NCBI RefSeq assembly: GCF_000003815.2
Contig: NC_049992.1
Location: 13,183,105 to 13,247,104, forward strand
Source of the DNA: Branchiostoma floridae
Lineage: Eukaryota; Chordata; Leptocardii; Amphioxiformes; Branchiostomatidae
Direction: 5' to 3'
Length of the DNA stretch: 64,000 nt
Shown piece after piece: positions 43,742-55,254 of this stretch. The translations under genes were made by a program, and so were the position numbers. The notes under the pieces are model-generated. The model ran no database searches. It had not been told where the DNA came from and saw nothing but the letters and a program-made list of their open reading frames with translations. Every line of letters starts with the position of its first letter. Positions within the stretch are counted from its first letter, which is position 1.

Positions 43742-46700
43742 ATGACCTCGCCAAAGAAGGTGACACCTTACGCTGTCATCTTTGTCCTCCGCGTTGTCGA
43801 GGTTTGTACGCAAAGTGCGACCGTTCCTCTCGTCTCACCACCCCTCCCTTCCCGACCGTTTCTCGCCGTGTGGAACGTGCCTTCTGAGAAATGTGGGTCG
43901 GACTTTGGGGTGGACCTCAGCCTAGACTCCTACAACATCGTGTCCAACCCTGACCAGAAGTGGAATGGTACATACATGACCATCTTCTATTCACAACAAA
44001 TGGGACTTTATCCTTACTACGACGATGACAACATGCCCATCAATGGAGGAATACCACAGGTAACTTCGGAGATATAGTGTTCAAAACCTTTAGCTTCAAG
44101 TACAACAAGGCATTACCAAACCATACGATATAACTTGACACTTTTCACAAGTACCACACCCTTGACTCCACTCCCTGAATATCTATGAAAGCATGTCAGA
44201 AATGTTCAAACGGTGTCTGGTTTCATGTCCTTAATAACCCTGACAGTTTGCCAACACTCGGACACTCCTACAGCCATGTTGACTGTGTTGACAGGTTGTG
44301 AACATGACCGCCCATCTGGCCAAGGCTGCTGAGGACATCAGGACACTGATCTCTGACCCAGATTACAGGGGACTGGCCGTTATTGACTGGGAGGGATGGA
44401 AGCCTGTCTGGAACAGAAACTGGGATACCAAGGTAATGATGACAACGATTGATAGCATGATCTATTAATAGTGTCACATTTAGAGAACTTCTACATGTAA
44501 CGTTACATGTAACAGTTCTTTTAACTCTCTAATACCATTTTATTCAGTGACCGTTCTGTCTAGATAGGCTAGGGGGCAGTGTTGACTAAGGATGAAAGTG
44601 CTTAGCACAATTTGAATGATTCAAAATGTATAGCAATGTACAAATAATAGACACAAAAAACTGGTATGGCATTGCATTACAAAATTCCAGACAAATTTTT
44701 GTGGTTTAGATCACTTCTCTTGAGTAATAGTGTTCAGTCTCAATATGAAGTACTAATATGGAATCATCTTCATCTCCAATCTTGTACAACAATATACCTA
44801 AAAAATAATTGAGTCCATCCAAGATGTTGTTCAGAAAATCTTGTTAATGGTACTTTCAGGCAATCTACAAGAATGCATCCCGTTCACTAGTGGAAAAACA
44901 TCATCCTGATTGGCGTAAAGAAAAGATTGAGGCTGCTGCAAAAGCAGAGTTTGAGGCCGCAGGCCGGACCATGTTCACAGAAACCATCCTTCTGGCACGA
45001 AAGCTGCGTCCCAAAGCACACTGGGGGTACTACCTCTTCCCTGACTGCTACAACTATAAGAAAAGTACTTACAATGGAACAGCAGCATATAGCTGTCCAC
45101 AAATAGAGCTAGAACGGAACAACCAGATCCAGTGGCTGTTCCAGGACAGCACAGCCTTATATCCGTCCATCTACCTCAGCAGTCGATTTGAGCAGACTGA
45201 AGACTCGCGATGGTTTGTGTACTTCCGCATGAAGGAAGCATTCCGTATGAGGGCATCACGGAAGGAACAAAGCATTCCTGTTTTTGCATACACCAGGTTT
45301 GTGTATGAGGAGACAAGGGAATACCTAACAAAGGTATGTGCCTAACTAGCCAGTCTTCATGTCATTTAGCATTGTCTTTTTAGGGTTTAAAGCTTCTTGA
45401 ATAAAGAAAAGACTTGCTAAAATTGTCTTAATGTTTGCACAATGTCGACCTGCTTTTTAACCCTCACCACTCTACAAAGGCTGCATGTACAAAGATGCTG
45501 TATGTTATGGCCAGTTAGCCTCCCAAGGGTTAAATTCTGCTTAAACAGTCAAGCTACAAATGTATATGGTACTCCAAATTTTGAAGTGCTTCTTTGAGTG
45601 ATTAGTACTACATCATGTAGTACATGTACTTATCCAAGACAAGCTGCTTAAACAAAACTTTGGGAGTGAAACAGATGCAGGGCCGTGCCCATCCCTCTTT
45701 CCCAGGACTCAACTTTGCTTGTTGGGACAGAAAAAAAATCACCACATCCATCCAAAGCTCAGGACATGAAACTGCAGATGAAAAATGTCTTTTGGCTGAC
45801 TACACTCCTTGGCCAGTTTGGTACTATCTTATGCCATTGTAGGATCTGCTTGGAGATTATTAGCTACGTAGACTTAGTACCCTATTTTGTATCATTTGTA
45901 CATTCAACCACTTAATATTTGCATGTTAGAATTTAGTTTATCTACATGTACTTAGACTATATTCATTCATTTCATGTATTTAGTCTTTCTTCTCTTGCAA
46001 TTAGCCCAATGGGCATGAATTTGCAATAAACATTATCATTTTGCTAGTTTGTATTTATTCAAACAATGAATATCAATAACATGGGCTCCCAAACAATGGG
46101 TGACACACAAAAAAATAATGAAGCTGAAGACAGCCCCAAACAGATGTTTAAGATGACATCTTTGATCTTTCTTTAAGTTTCACTGACCATTGATATTTCA
46201 GAGGGACATGATGCACACAATGGGCCAGGCTGCAGACATGGGAGCTGATGGGATAGTGATCTGGGGGGATTATAAAAATGGAGGAACAAAGGTAGGATTT
46301 CAACCATTTGTCTCACATATGAAGCCATATAGGAAAACTGCAGGGCCAAAAGTCGCCTTCATAGAATGTTGTTCTGTTCTGTTCATAGAATGAAGTCCTT
46401 TCTTGAGAGATTTTGGTGGCAGTTAGTCATGTGTCTGTGTTCTGGTAGTTTGTCATTATTTTCTGTGAATGCACCCTTTTTTCTTACTTTTTGATGATTA
46501 CTACTTAGTCTTATTAGAAACTTATCAGATGTGCTGACAAAATGTCTCATGAGTCTTAAAACTCTGTAGATAGACCAGTTACTCTTTGCTGACCATTTGT
46601 ACTCTAAATGATGCTCTAGGAAGCATGCCTTGAACTTCAGAGCTACCTCCGGACCATGCTCGGTCCCTACATCCTCAACATCACCACTGCAGCAGCGAGA

Positions 46701-46970
46701 TGCAGTCAACAGCACTGTAGCGGACATGGAAGGTGTGTCCTAACAACGGGGAGCCATGGCAACCATGACATAAACAGAGTCATGGAAACAAAGGAAAAAT
46801 TTATCAAACATACTGTTGACAGTTCTTCCTTTGGAAAATTGATTGAAAAAGATGACTTACAAAGAGTTAGTAATCATGTGAGCAGTGCTAAGTTTGCCAG
46901 TTTTTATGAGGTTTCCATGTGTAGATGTTACCCAGGCTGGACCGGGGAAACCTGCAATCACAAAGGTTAA
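43742..46970 (+). CDS. Gene H: hyaluronidase (glycoside hydrolase family 56), canonical copy
   Basis: Five exons, phase-0 joins: 43742-44059, 44295-44432, 44860-45333, 46202-46291, 46620-46970; 456 aa. It hydrolyses hyaluronan or chondroitin chains. Start ATG follows a 5' UTR; residues 1-25 form a signal peptide. Family motifs in order: PFLAVWNVP, then GLAVIDWEGWKPVW with the catalytic Asp137 and Glu139, AIYKNASRSLVEKHHPDW, WGYYLFPDCYNY, QDSTALYPSIYL, MGADGIVIWGDY, LGPYILNITTAAARCSQQHC and a C-terminal EGF-like piece (CSGHGRCV, CRCYPGWTGETC). Length and motif order match vertebrate HYAL1-type enzymes, which however have their coding part mostly in one large exon. Poly(A) signal likely at 47647-47652. 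No GPI signal at the C-terminus, so probably secreted or lysosomal. Confidence 0.93.
45955..46045 (+). mobile_element. LINE 3'-end fragment
   Basis: ttagcccaatgggcatgaat followed by ttgcaataaa matches the 3' ends at 3491-3537 and 48601-48650, each with a GCCC/GGGC hairpin. It lies in the fourth intron of gene H. The left border is not visible. Confidence 0.65.
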
Positions 46971-49204
46971 ACAGCATCAAGCACGTTGAATTTTACTGTT
47001 GCAGATATGAACAATGGCTAGATGCAATGTCCTTTCTGTATGAACACTGCAGGGTTATAAAGTTATCAAAGCTTAAGGATATATGCATGACCTTAGGCCA
47101 TTGACTCAGCCATTCCAAGAGCTCTCAAAAAGATTTTCATATGACGATTTATAAAGAAAGTTTTGTACATGTATTGTATTGTATGTAAAACATGTGACAA
47201 CAGAGAGACCTACAAACCATTACCCTCATTATTGTGTAAAAAAACTTTTAAAAACTACAACTACACCCTGAACATTGATTCATTATTTGTGTTACTTTAT
47301 TTAGAACATGTTATGCCATTATATGTTTTTATCCATTATTGAAGTTAAAAGTTTTTACTTCATTTCACCACAATCAGTTCAGTGGACACCAGAATGTATT
47401 TAAAGTTTATCTCAATCTTTCTTGCATTTTTCTGTGTTTGCTGTGTTTTCTGGCATGTTGTGGCAGATCTGGTACCAGAGGGTCTCCAACCAACGTTTCC
47501 TCTCTGCTCAGTCCCTTCCCCTGGACAGTTTTACTTCTGAACCAGCTTCTTCTACTCACAGTTTTGTGAAGATACCTTCCGTACACAGCTTAGGAGAAGA
47601 GAGCTTAATATACAGTCCTGCCTTTTGGATGAAGGGTTTAAATTTGAATAAAAGGATATGAATACTTCTAGATTTAATTTTTAGATACTAGTAGTATCCA
47701 TTTTTATCAGATAAACAGCTTCTTTTACATGTCTATCAAATGTTGTTTCTTCAAAAGATAAAAGTTTGAACAAACTAGCAAAAAATTGATTAATCAATAA
47801 TAGAACAATATTGATAATTATTATGCAAATTTATTCCTGACATTGTGTTTAGTTCATAGACTGTATGGGATTTTATATGTTTGTGTAGTTATGGGGTCAA
47901 TTTTATTCACCTCTAAAACATGCTGGAAAGGTCAAGGTCACGGTGCGTGACGTTATTTCTCTTTCCCAGGGCAATGGACTGAGATCTTCCACAGCTTGGA
48001 ATGTGTGTCCGCTATGTACGAAATCCTGCATTCAAATCCTGCATTCAAATCCAAACTTTCTATATCATGATTATCTTTATGAATGGATTTTAGCAAAGTC
48101 TTAATCTTTTCACATATTTTGTCACCTGAATACTAAATACTAAATAAATCAGTGACACTGCATTGAACTGCACTGGTTGGAAGACGGAGCATGTATGTAT
48201 GTGTGTGTGTGTTTGCTTTTTTTTCTAACAGAGCTTTTTGGAAAATGTAAAATTCCTTACAACACGTGATTTTGCACACTTTTAGAAACGTGAAAACAAT
48301 TTCTGCAACTCGGCGTTCCCAAATCCATTCAACTACGTTATGCCATTAAACCGAAAGAATCACTCTGTTTAGAGAAGCCACAAAGACTTATCCCAACCTC
48401 CCCACATTGACAGACGAATTAAGCCACTTTTCTCTTGAAATCGAAGAAACCTCAAATTTTAGAAAAGGTGGGGCTTTTCGTCTCCCTCTGCTTCCAAAAA
48501 AGAAGTCAAACCCAACCTGTTTAGAAATAGCCAACACTAGTATTAGAGTAGAATATTGTTCATGACTGTCCATTGTCACTATGTTTATACCATGTACTTG
48601 CAATTAGCCCTCGGGCACGAACTTGCAAATAAACTTCTTCTATTCAAATCAAATGCATTAGTGAAATTCGTAATGGGTCTCGTGCGTAATAGGACATATG
48701 ATCAGTCTTCATGGAGTACCTGAGACTTCCTCTTTTGTGAAGGGAAAGTTCGCGCTCATTCTCGTGAGACGTGATCATTAAAAAAAAAGTTCAAGCCACT
48801 TACGGCCTAAAACCCCGTCAGGCATTACATAAGTGTTATTAACATTGCGGCTTAATTGATTGGTAAAGTGGATTAGATTATCAAATTCCAACTGTCACTC
48901 CGCCAGTCCCAGAGTTTTCCACGCAATCATATTACAACCAAGATAGTGGTATTTATAGCATCTCAATTATTTGTTATCTGTACACCTGTTGGACCGGTTT
49001 GCTGACATAAAATGCAGCTCAGCGCTCAAGCTGTACTCAGGACACCGTGGGGCATGAAAACGTGCCGGCACGGCGGGTAAAGTTACAAGGTCAAGGTGAA
49101 AAATCCGAAGTTCAGCTTTATTCTTGCACCAACAAGAGTCCTTCGTTGTTCTGAAAGTGCTTGATATACAGGTAGTTGTCACAGGAAGGAACCACCTGTC
49201 CAAC
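46971..49204. other. Region between genes H and I
   Basis: Gene H 3' UTR with AATAAA at 47647-47652, a LINE 3' tail at 48560-48650, and the presumed promoter of gene I. A tcaaggtca match near 47933 fits an ERR/SF1-type nuclear-receptor half-site. No coding exon seen. Confidence 0.5.
48560..48650 (+). mobile_element. LINE 3'-end fragment
   Basis: caattagccctcgggcacga then acttgcaaataaac and a cttctatt-rich tail; third copy of the hairpin-bearing 3' end also seen at 3491 and 46001. Confidence 0.65.
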
Positions 49205-52200
49205 ATGGCGTCACCAAAAGAGGTGCTGTCCGTTGTTATACTTGCCGTCCAACTGGTCGTGGTCTCCACGGAAAACGCTGACCGTCCCTTCAGCGGACCT
49301 CCCCTACCCTCCCGACCATTTCTCGCCGTGTGGAACCTGCCCACGATCAACTGCGACGCAAAATTCGGGGTGGACATCAACCCAGACTCCTACAACATCG
49401 TGACGAACCCAGGTCAGAGGTGGAACGGCTCGTACATGACCATTTTCAGTTACAACCGACTCGGGTTATACCCTTACTACAACAACTCCAGGCCCGTCCG
49501 TGGAGGAGTGCCACAGGTAAACACTAGATGATGTTTGGACGATCTCGTCTAAAATTGAATTATAGGTATGGACACTGTCTGCTTGTTTAGGCAATGTTGC
49601 AGGAGACAACCTCAAGTCAATCGTGCACGCTTTTGTCACATCTTCAGAAAGGACGTTGGATCCGCATTGTTCCCCTTGAAAAGTTTATGCAAGGCTACGC
49701 GCAGGCATGTTTCACCAGGTGTGATTTCGTCATTGGTAGGACTGACATGCTCGTAGCAAGGGGGTACGGAAGCCCCACCAAAGGTCCACTTTTTAATGTC
49801 CCAGATTTTTTTTCAAAGGTGGACTGATTTGTATTTTTCACTGACAGAAATTTCATTCAGTCTATCAGAAAAAATTTGCACCAGAAAGTGCATAGCGTTT
49901 CAAAAATTTCAAAATTTGCTTGACCTCCCTTGCGACGGCTCGCGCCCTCGGGGCCGGACATAGTAAACATGATGTGGCGGCAGCGTCGCCCTCAAAAGAC
50001 TTTCTTATCATCAAAAAAGTTTATTGAACTTAGCTTAGTTCAACAGCAAAATTTCCCTTGAAAATTTCAGGAAATAGCGTTTAAGAGGGTCAAGATTTAA
50101 GGTATCTCGGTTGGCTAAATTGGCATTTTAACCTTCCACTGTTTTCTTATTAATGAATTAAGAAAGAATGGAGCCATAACGAATGTTGATAGATGGGCAT
50201 TAAAGAATTCTAAATCTGATTTTTTGGGGGCCAAATTGATGACGTCATCATTTTTATTACCTCTGATATTATTTTTTTCTATGACAAAATACAGCACTTT
50301 GGTACATACCACTGTAATGAAACTTCGTTTTTCGTTGCATAATGATGAAAGCCTACAAACGTAGTGTTGCGCAAACTGATATCTACCAACGATCTGTAGT
50401 TATTAAGAATTATTTTTTTTAATTAGATGAAAACAAACATTTTCTAATGACCCCCTTAGGCAGCTCGAGCCTGCGGCGCACGATGTCGTAAGTACCGTAA
50501 GTACTAAGAAGAACCTCCCAAGCAAAATCCTGGCTACGGGCATGACTGGGATGTCAGTGATAGTGCATGTTTGTTTTCTTGTTTGTTTGTTTGTTTGAGC
50601 CATTAGTTTTGTTTGGATTTCAAGTTCTCTATATGTCGTCGTCCACATCGACTGATTGTAACATGTCTAGTGTCTACATGTATGGTGGGCCTCCTTGAAA
50701 AGGGTTACTGACCCGTCTTAAGATTGAACAAATAATATGTAACACATAAATACATTTCACCATTATAGGTTGTGAACATCACGGCTCATCTCGCCAAAGC
50801 TGCTGAGGACATCGTAGCAATAATCCCCGACCCGGACTTCCAAGGGTTAGCCGTGATTGACTGGGAGAAGTGGAAGCCTGTCTGGCATAGGAATGAGGTA
50901 AATGACGTCCCACTACACAGTACTACAGTTTTGTTTTCGATCGCTAGGTGACAGCTTTGATTTGCAACGTCTGGTGGTTTTATACTCAAACACTGACACA
51001 AGTACCAACACACGGGTATACGTAATGTAACTTTAATTAATAAAATAACACTTGCTATTACTTTAAAAATTTAGAAGAACAATGTTTGTGCTATTTCTAT
51101 GTTCTGGTTACAGTTACACACTTATGCAAATAAACAAAATATTTCTTCACCGAGCTAACAGACTTTTTTGTCGTAACAAAAATTTTTCTTGTAAGGTGAA
51201 AAAAAACAGACCATGTGTAAAGGAATGATTTTGATATCATTTACTTCACTTTCAGATAATCTACAAGAATGCTTCACGTGAGCTGGTAGAAAAACGTCAT
51301 CCTGACTGGCCTAAAGAAAAGATCGAGGCTGTCTCAAAAGAAGAATTTGAGACCGCAGCCCGGACCATGTTTGAGGAAACCATCCTTCTGGCGCGGAAGC
51401 TTCGCCCTAAAGGATTATGGGGATATTATCACTTCCCCGCCTGCTACAATGATAGGAAAAGGAAGCACACAACAGGATACATCTGTCCGGAAGAAGAGAA
51501 AGAATTTAACAACCAGATACAGTGGCTGTTCCGAGATAGCACAGTAATATATCCGTCTATATACCTGACGCATCGCTTTGCGTCGACTGAAGACTCTCAG
51601 AGGTTGGTGTACTTCCGCATCAAGGAAGCATTCCGCATGGCAGCATCACGGACTGAGCAAAATGTTCCTGTTTACGCATACACAAGATTTTCGTATGTAG
51701 ATACTGGGGAATACCTGACAAAGGTAAGCGTGTTTCACTGAACTAGACCAATATTTTACTCCAGATATTTTCAGACATAAATGCATGTAAGTTCGCGGGG
51801 AATTTAATTTCGCGTTAGCATGAAAATTGAGTTTTCGCCGGTGGTTTTAAGTTCGCGGTAGCGCCATAGACTGTAGTCAAAAACTATAATGGAAACATGT
51901 TCTCGGTGGTTTTATGTTCGCGGTGAAGTGGCGAACATAAAACCACCGCGAACATTTCTGCATTTACAACAGAATACGTTTACTATAGTATGCGACTGAA
52001 TGACTGAAGGCAGTGAAAGTAGAATCATCGTCAGTTGAAGTAGCCTTGACAAGTTGTGATTTTTGCCGTTTTATGCATTCTCACAATTGATCCAAATACA
52101 CACGTAGGGAAAGGAAAGGGCTTACACAGTGCTCTGAAATGCCAGCCCTCTGCAGCGTTATAACAGTATAAAGGTTTTATCTCAGAGGTTTCTCATATTG

Positions 52201-53293
52201 CACATAAAATACCTGCTGCATTGTTACTCTACAAGAATATCTGTTTGGAAGTTAGCAGAAATAATATGTACTGACCCTCATGCTAATCTTCCACTTCATA
52301 CTGTTCGCCCAGGCGGATTTGATGAACACGATTGGCCAGACCGCCAACCTGGGTGCTGACGGAATAGTGATCTGGGGAAGCGACCAGGACACAAAAACAA
52401 AAGTAAGCACTATTCAAATGCAATTCAATCTCTACAACTGGATAAAAACGGAGATTTACTTCCGGACGCTACGAGTGACATCCATCACTCTTCTCCTGCG
52501 TCCCCTGTGAACTGACAGAAACAATTCAATACAAGTATGTCTACTTAGAAAGCCCAATTGAACATGCAAGGATCGTATGCAATCGTCAAGTAAATGATGT
52601 TTACAAACGTACAAGGTTAAGCACTTTCGTTGGTGAATGCCACCATACACAGTATTTAAAAATCTTCAACGATTTCGAATATAAAACCTTTCACCGACAA
52701 AAACGGTCTTTTAATGGATTGTAGTACATGTAACGGAGGGTCCCATAACTTAGAACGTAAATTTACCTGTTCAACATCATATTGTACCAATGTCGGGTGT
52801 GTGAAAATGGTTGCGTTTTGACTAATGATAAACGAGAGTACTCGAGTTCTTTCTTTGGTACTGGACATCAGAAAAAGATAAGTTCCTATCTATTGACCAT
52901 TTCTACTGGAACTTGTTATAGGAAAAATGTCTCCGACTTCAGAGCTACCTCCGGACCACGCTCGGTCCCTTCATCTTCAACATCACCACTGCAGCAGCGA
53001 GATGCAGTCAACAACACTGCAGCGGACATGGAAGGTGTGTCCTAGCAACGGGGAGCCATGGCAACCATTTATCCTTCGATCTTCAGCACAGTGAAACGAT
53101 GGAAGGCGACGAAATAGCGGAAACGATGAAAAATGTTGTCGGTATTTCTTATGGGAACACGACTGGAGAAGGCAACATTGGAAAGACTACGAAACACTTT
53201 GCTTGGAGTGTTAACTTTGATAAGCGAGTCGACTCTCCTAGTTGTAAATGCTACCCGGGGTGGACTGGGAAGAGCTGTCAGGACAAACTTTGA
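49205..53293 (+). CDS. Gene I: hyaluronidase-family paralogue with altered FPDCYNY motif
   Basis: Five phase-0 exons matching gene H: 49205-49516, 50769-50897, 51256-51723, 52313-52402, 52922-53293; also 456 aa. The signal peptide is clean (MASPKEVLSVVILAVQLVVV). The catalytic DWE is kept (GLAVIDWEKWKPVW, Asp135 and Glu137), as are RDSTVIYPSIYL, LGADGIVIWG and the EGF-like end (CSGHGRCV, CKCYPGWTGKSC). But WGYYHFPACYND stands where family members have FPDCYNY: Asp became Ala and the last Tyr became Asp. Exon 2 is also three codons shorter at its 3' end. The gene is otherwise intact, so it may have changed substrate, pH range or activity. Tandem duplicate of H, same strand, 2.2 kb apart. Confidence 0.9.
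51778..51966. mobile_element. Palindromic MITE in a gene I intron
   Basis: The ends taaatgcatgtaagttcgcg and cgcgaacatttctgcattta are imperfect inverted repeats. Inside, tcggtggttttatgttcgc pairs with gcgaacataaaaccaccg to form a strong hairpin. About 190 bp. Confidence 0.8.
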
Positions 53294-55023
53294 AGTTTGT
53301 AACATGCTGGTGAAATTCTCTATCACTGATATGCTGTATTAGATTGTCTTGAGATTGTTTTGAGATTGTTTTGAGTGTAGGCGTGTATGTAATTTTGGGT
53401 GGAGAGAAATATCACTGGGCTTGAATTATGAAAACGTGTGCCTCGTTTCCATAGTAATTAGAAATTTCCATAATAGGTCAACTCAATGGTGAATGGCAGA
53501 ATTGCCAGACTTGCACGCAAGTATATAGGAGAATTCTTTTACAAAACCAGAATATTATTTTGCTCACGTTTCGATGTCTCTCAGACACCTTCCTCCCCAC
53601 GTTGGAGTAAATGAATCAACTTATGAATAACGCCCTGATTTGCATATTCAATAAGAAGAATTTACGGTATGTAAAAGTCGTGACGTTGTGGCGAAGGTAC
53701 TTAGTACTAGTATTAGGTCGAGGAATTTTTTGGTAGAATCCAGTGATAAGATTAAAGAATACATGTATAATCTTTGAATGTGCCTTACACGATATGGAGG
53801 AATTATGCACAAACGTAAGATTTGGAATGAAGTCAGAAGTAGCGGATTCCTGATCTCTATCGCACATTCGATTTTCCTTTGCAGTCACGGACAGAAGCAT
53901 GGCTGCTGGCCTGGATCGGCGTACTTGAGGCTTGACGTGACAAAAGACTTGCCAGGCTTTAACGTGTCTGTCCCATTAAGTCTGTATTGGACCGACGCCC
54001 AAGAGATTTGGCTCCAAGGGCATGTTCACGCGAATGTTTAATTTCATGCTCATTGACTACGATTGGTACGACATCTAGCGGTTTCAATTCATACTGCAGG
54101 TAGATGGTCTCTTGCTGTATCCGTCAATCACTCAGCGCCTGTTATTTTAGCACCTCCGGGGGCATGTGTGGCCCGTGACCCGTGGCAGGATCAGGGGGCG
54201 AGTGTATACAACACGGGGCGCATTGCTCGCATGTTTGGGTTCAATAGGCGGCGTGTCGAGTTCCTGGCATTCCCACGTTTATAGAGTTCTTGTTACTGAG
54301 AACTGTGGACAGCTCCAGGGGTTGCTCCGGGGAAATTAGATGCAGGAAAGGTAAGGGCTAGGAAATATAATTAGCCCCGTAGGCGTCTAACATGCTGGCT
54401 TACATCAATGGCTATATGCGTAAACCTCTATTAAATCTCTATAGACAATTGTCAGGAATACTCAAACAGGCAACTGAAAAAACGATCATGCCTTTCTGAC
54501 GCCACAGGCACCAAGGCGAATCAATAGTCGACAGCATTAAGGCTGGGGACCATGCCAGCGCTATCAGATGTGAAGCGTCGAAATGATTGGATAGATCAAC
54601 TAATATTGCGAATACCACACTTTAAAAGGGTGATCGACCCTTTCTGAAGGGGTTAATCGCATAATGTGGAGAGGGAGGGTGGGTCGTTGCTATCTGTAAA
54701 TTGAATTGTGAAAAAAAACTGCTCAACAAATGTTCGTGTCTATGGGTCTGCTGCAATTTGGTACTCTTGTTGATGTCTTTTATCCGTCCCATCTACAACC
54801 TCCCCGCGGCCGGCCAACAAAAAGCGATCCTTCCCTACCCGTGCACTTACACACATGAGTTGAATGACTCCTCCGTCAGTAATCATTTTCCCCGTTTGAT
54901 GTATAGTGTTCATCTATCACACACTTCGGCTCTGTTTGCGTCGCAAGTATTAAGAGATTTGTCTCACCAAACGCTCGTTCCCGCAGCGTTGCCAAGGGAG
55001 ATAGCGATGACACGTTCCCAGGG

Positions 55024-55254
55024 TCATCTGATGACGTACGTGACGACTTGTGTCAATGTCAACATTATCAGTGATTCTTAAGAATTTCTTGAGACGATCT
55101 GATCTTTGGATACGGGATATCGATGGAGTTTGAGATTGAAGTAATCTGATGACGTGCGTGGCGACTTATGTCCACATCAATGTCATCAGTGATTCTTAAC
55201 AATTTCTTCAGAAGATCAGGTCTTTGGATACAGGATGAAGTTTGAGATTGGAAG
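55024..55254. repeat. Two-copy tandem duplication, about 117 bp each
   Basis: tctgatgacgt[ag]cgtg, catcagtgattcttaa-type and tctttggatac blocks occur in the same order at 55024-55140 and 55141-55254, with about 15-20 percent difference. Confidence 0.8.

Noticed and set aside
47339-47661. Possible extra exon after gene H
   Set aside because: Gene H already ends with an EGF-like motif and stop; this stretch ends in AATAAA and is better read as 3' UTR.
49568-49827. Open frames after the first exon of gene I
   Set aside because: They lie in the intron, have no homology to the enzyme, and the exon 1 to exon 2 join at 49516/50769 matches gene H exactly.
54701-55081. 126-codon open frame in the distal region
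   Set aside because: Mixed composition, no family features and no splice context; probably chance.
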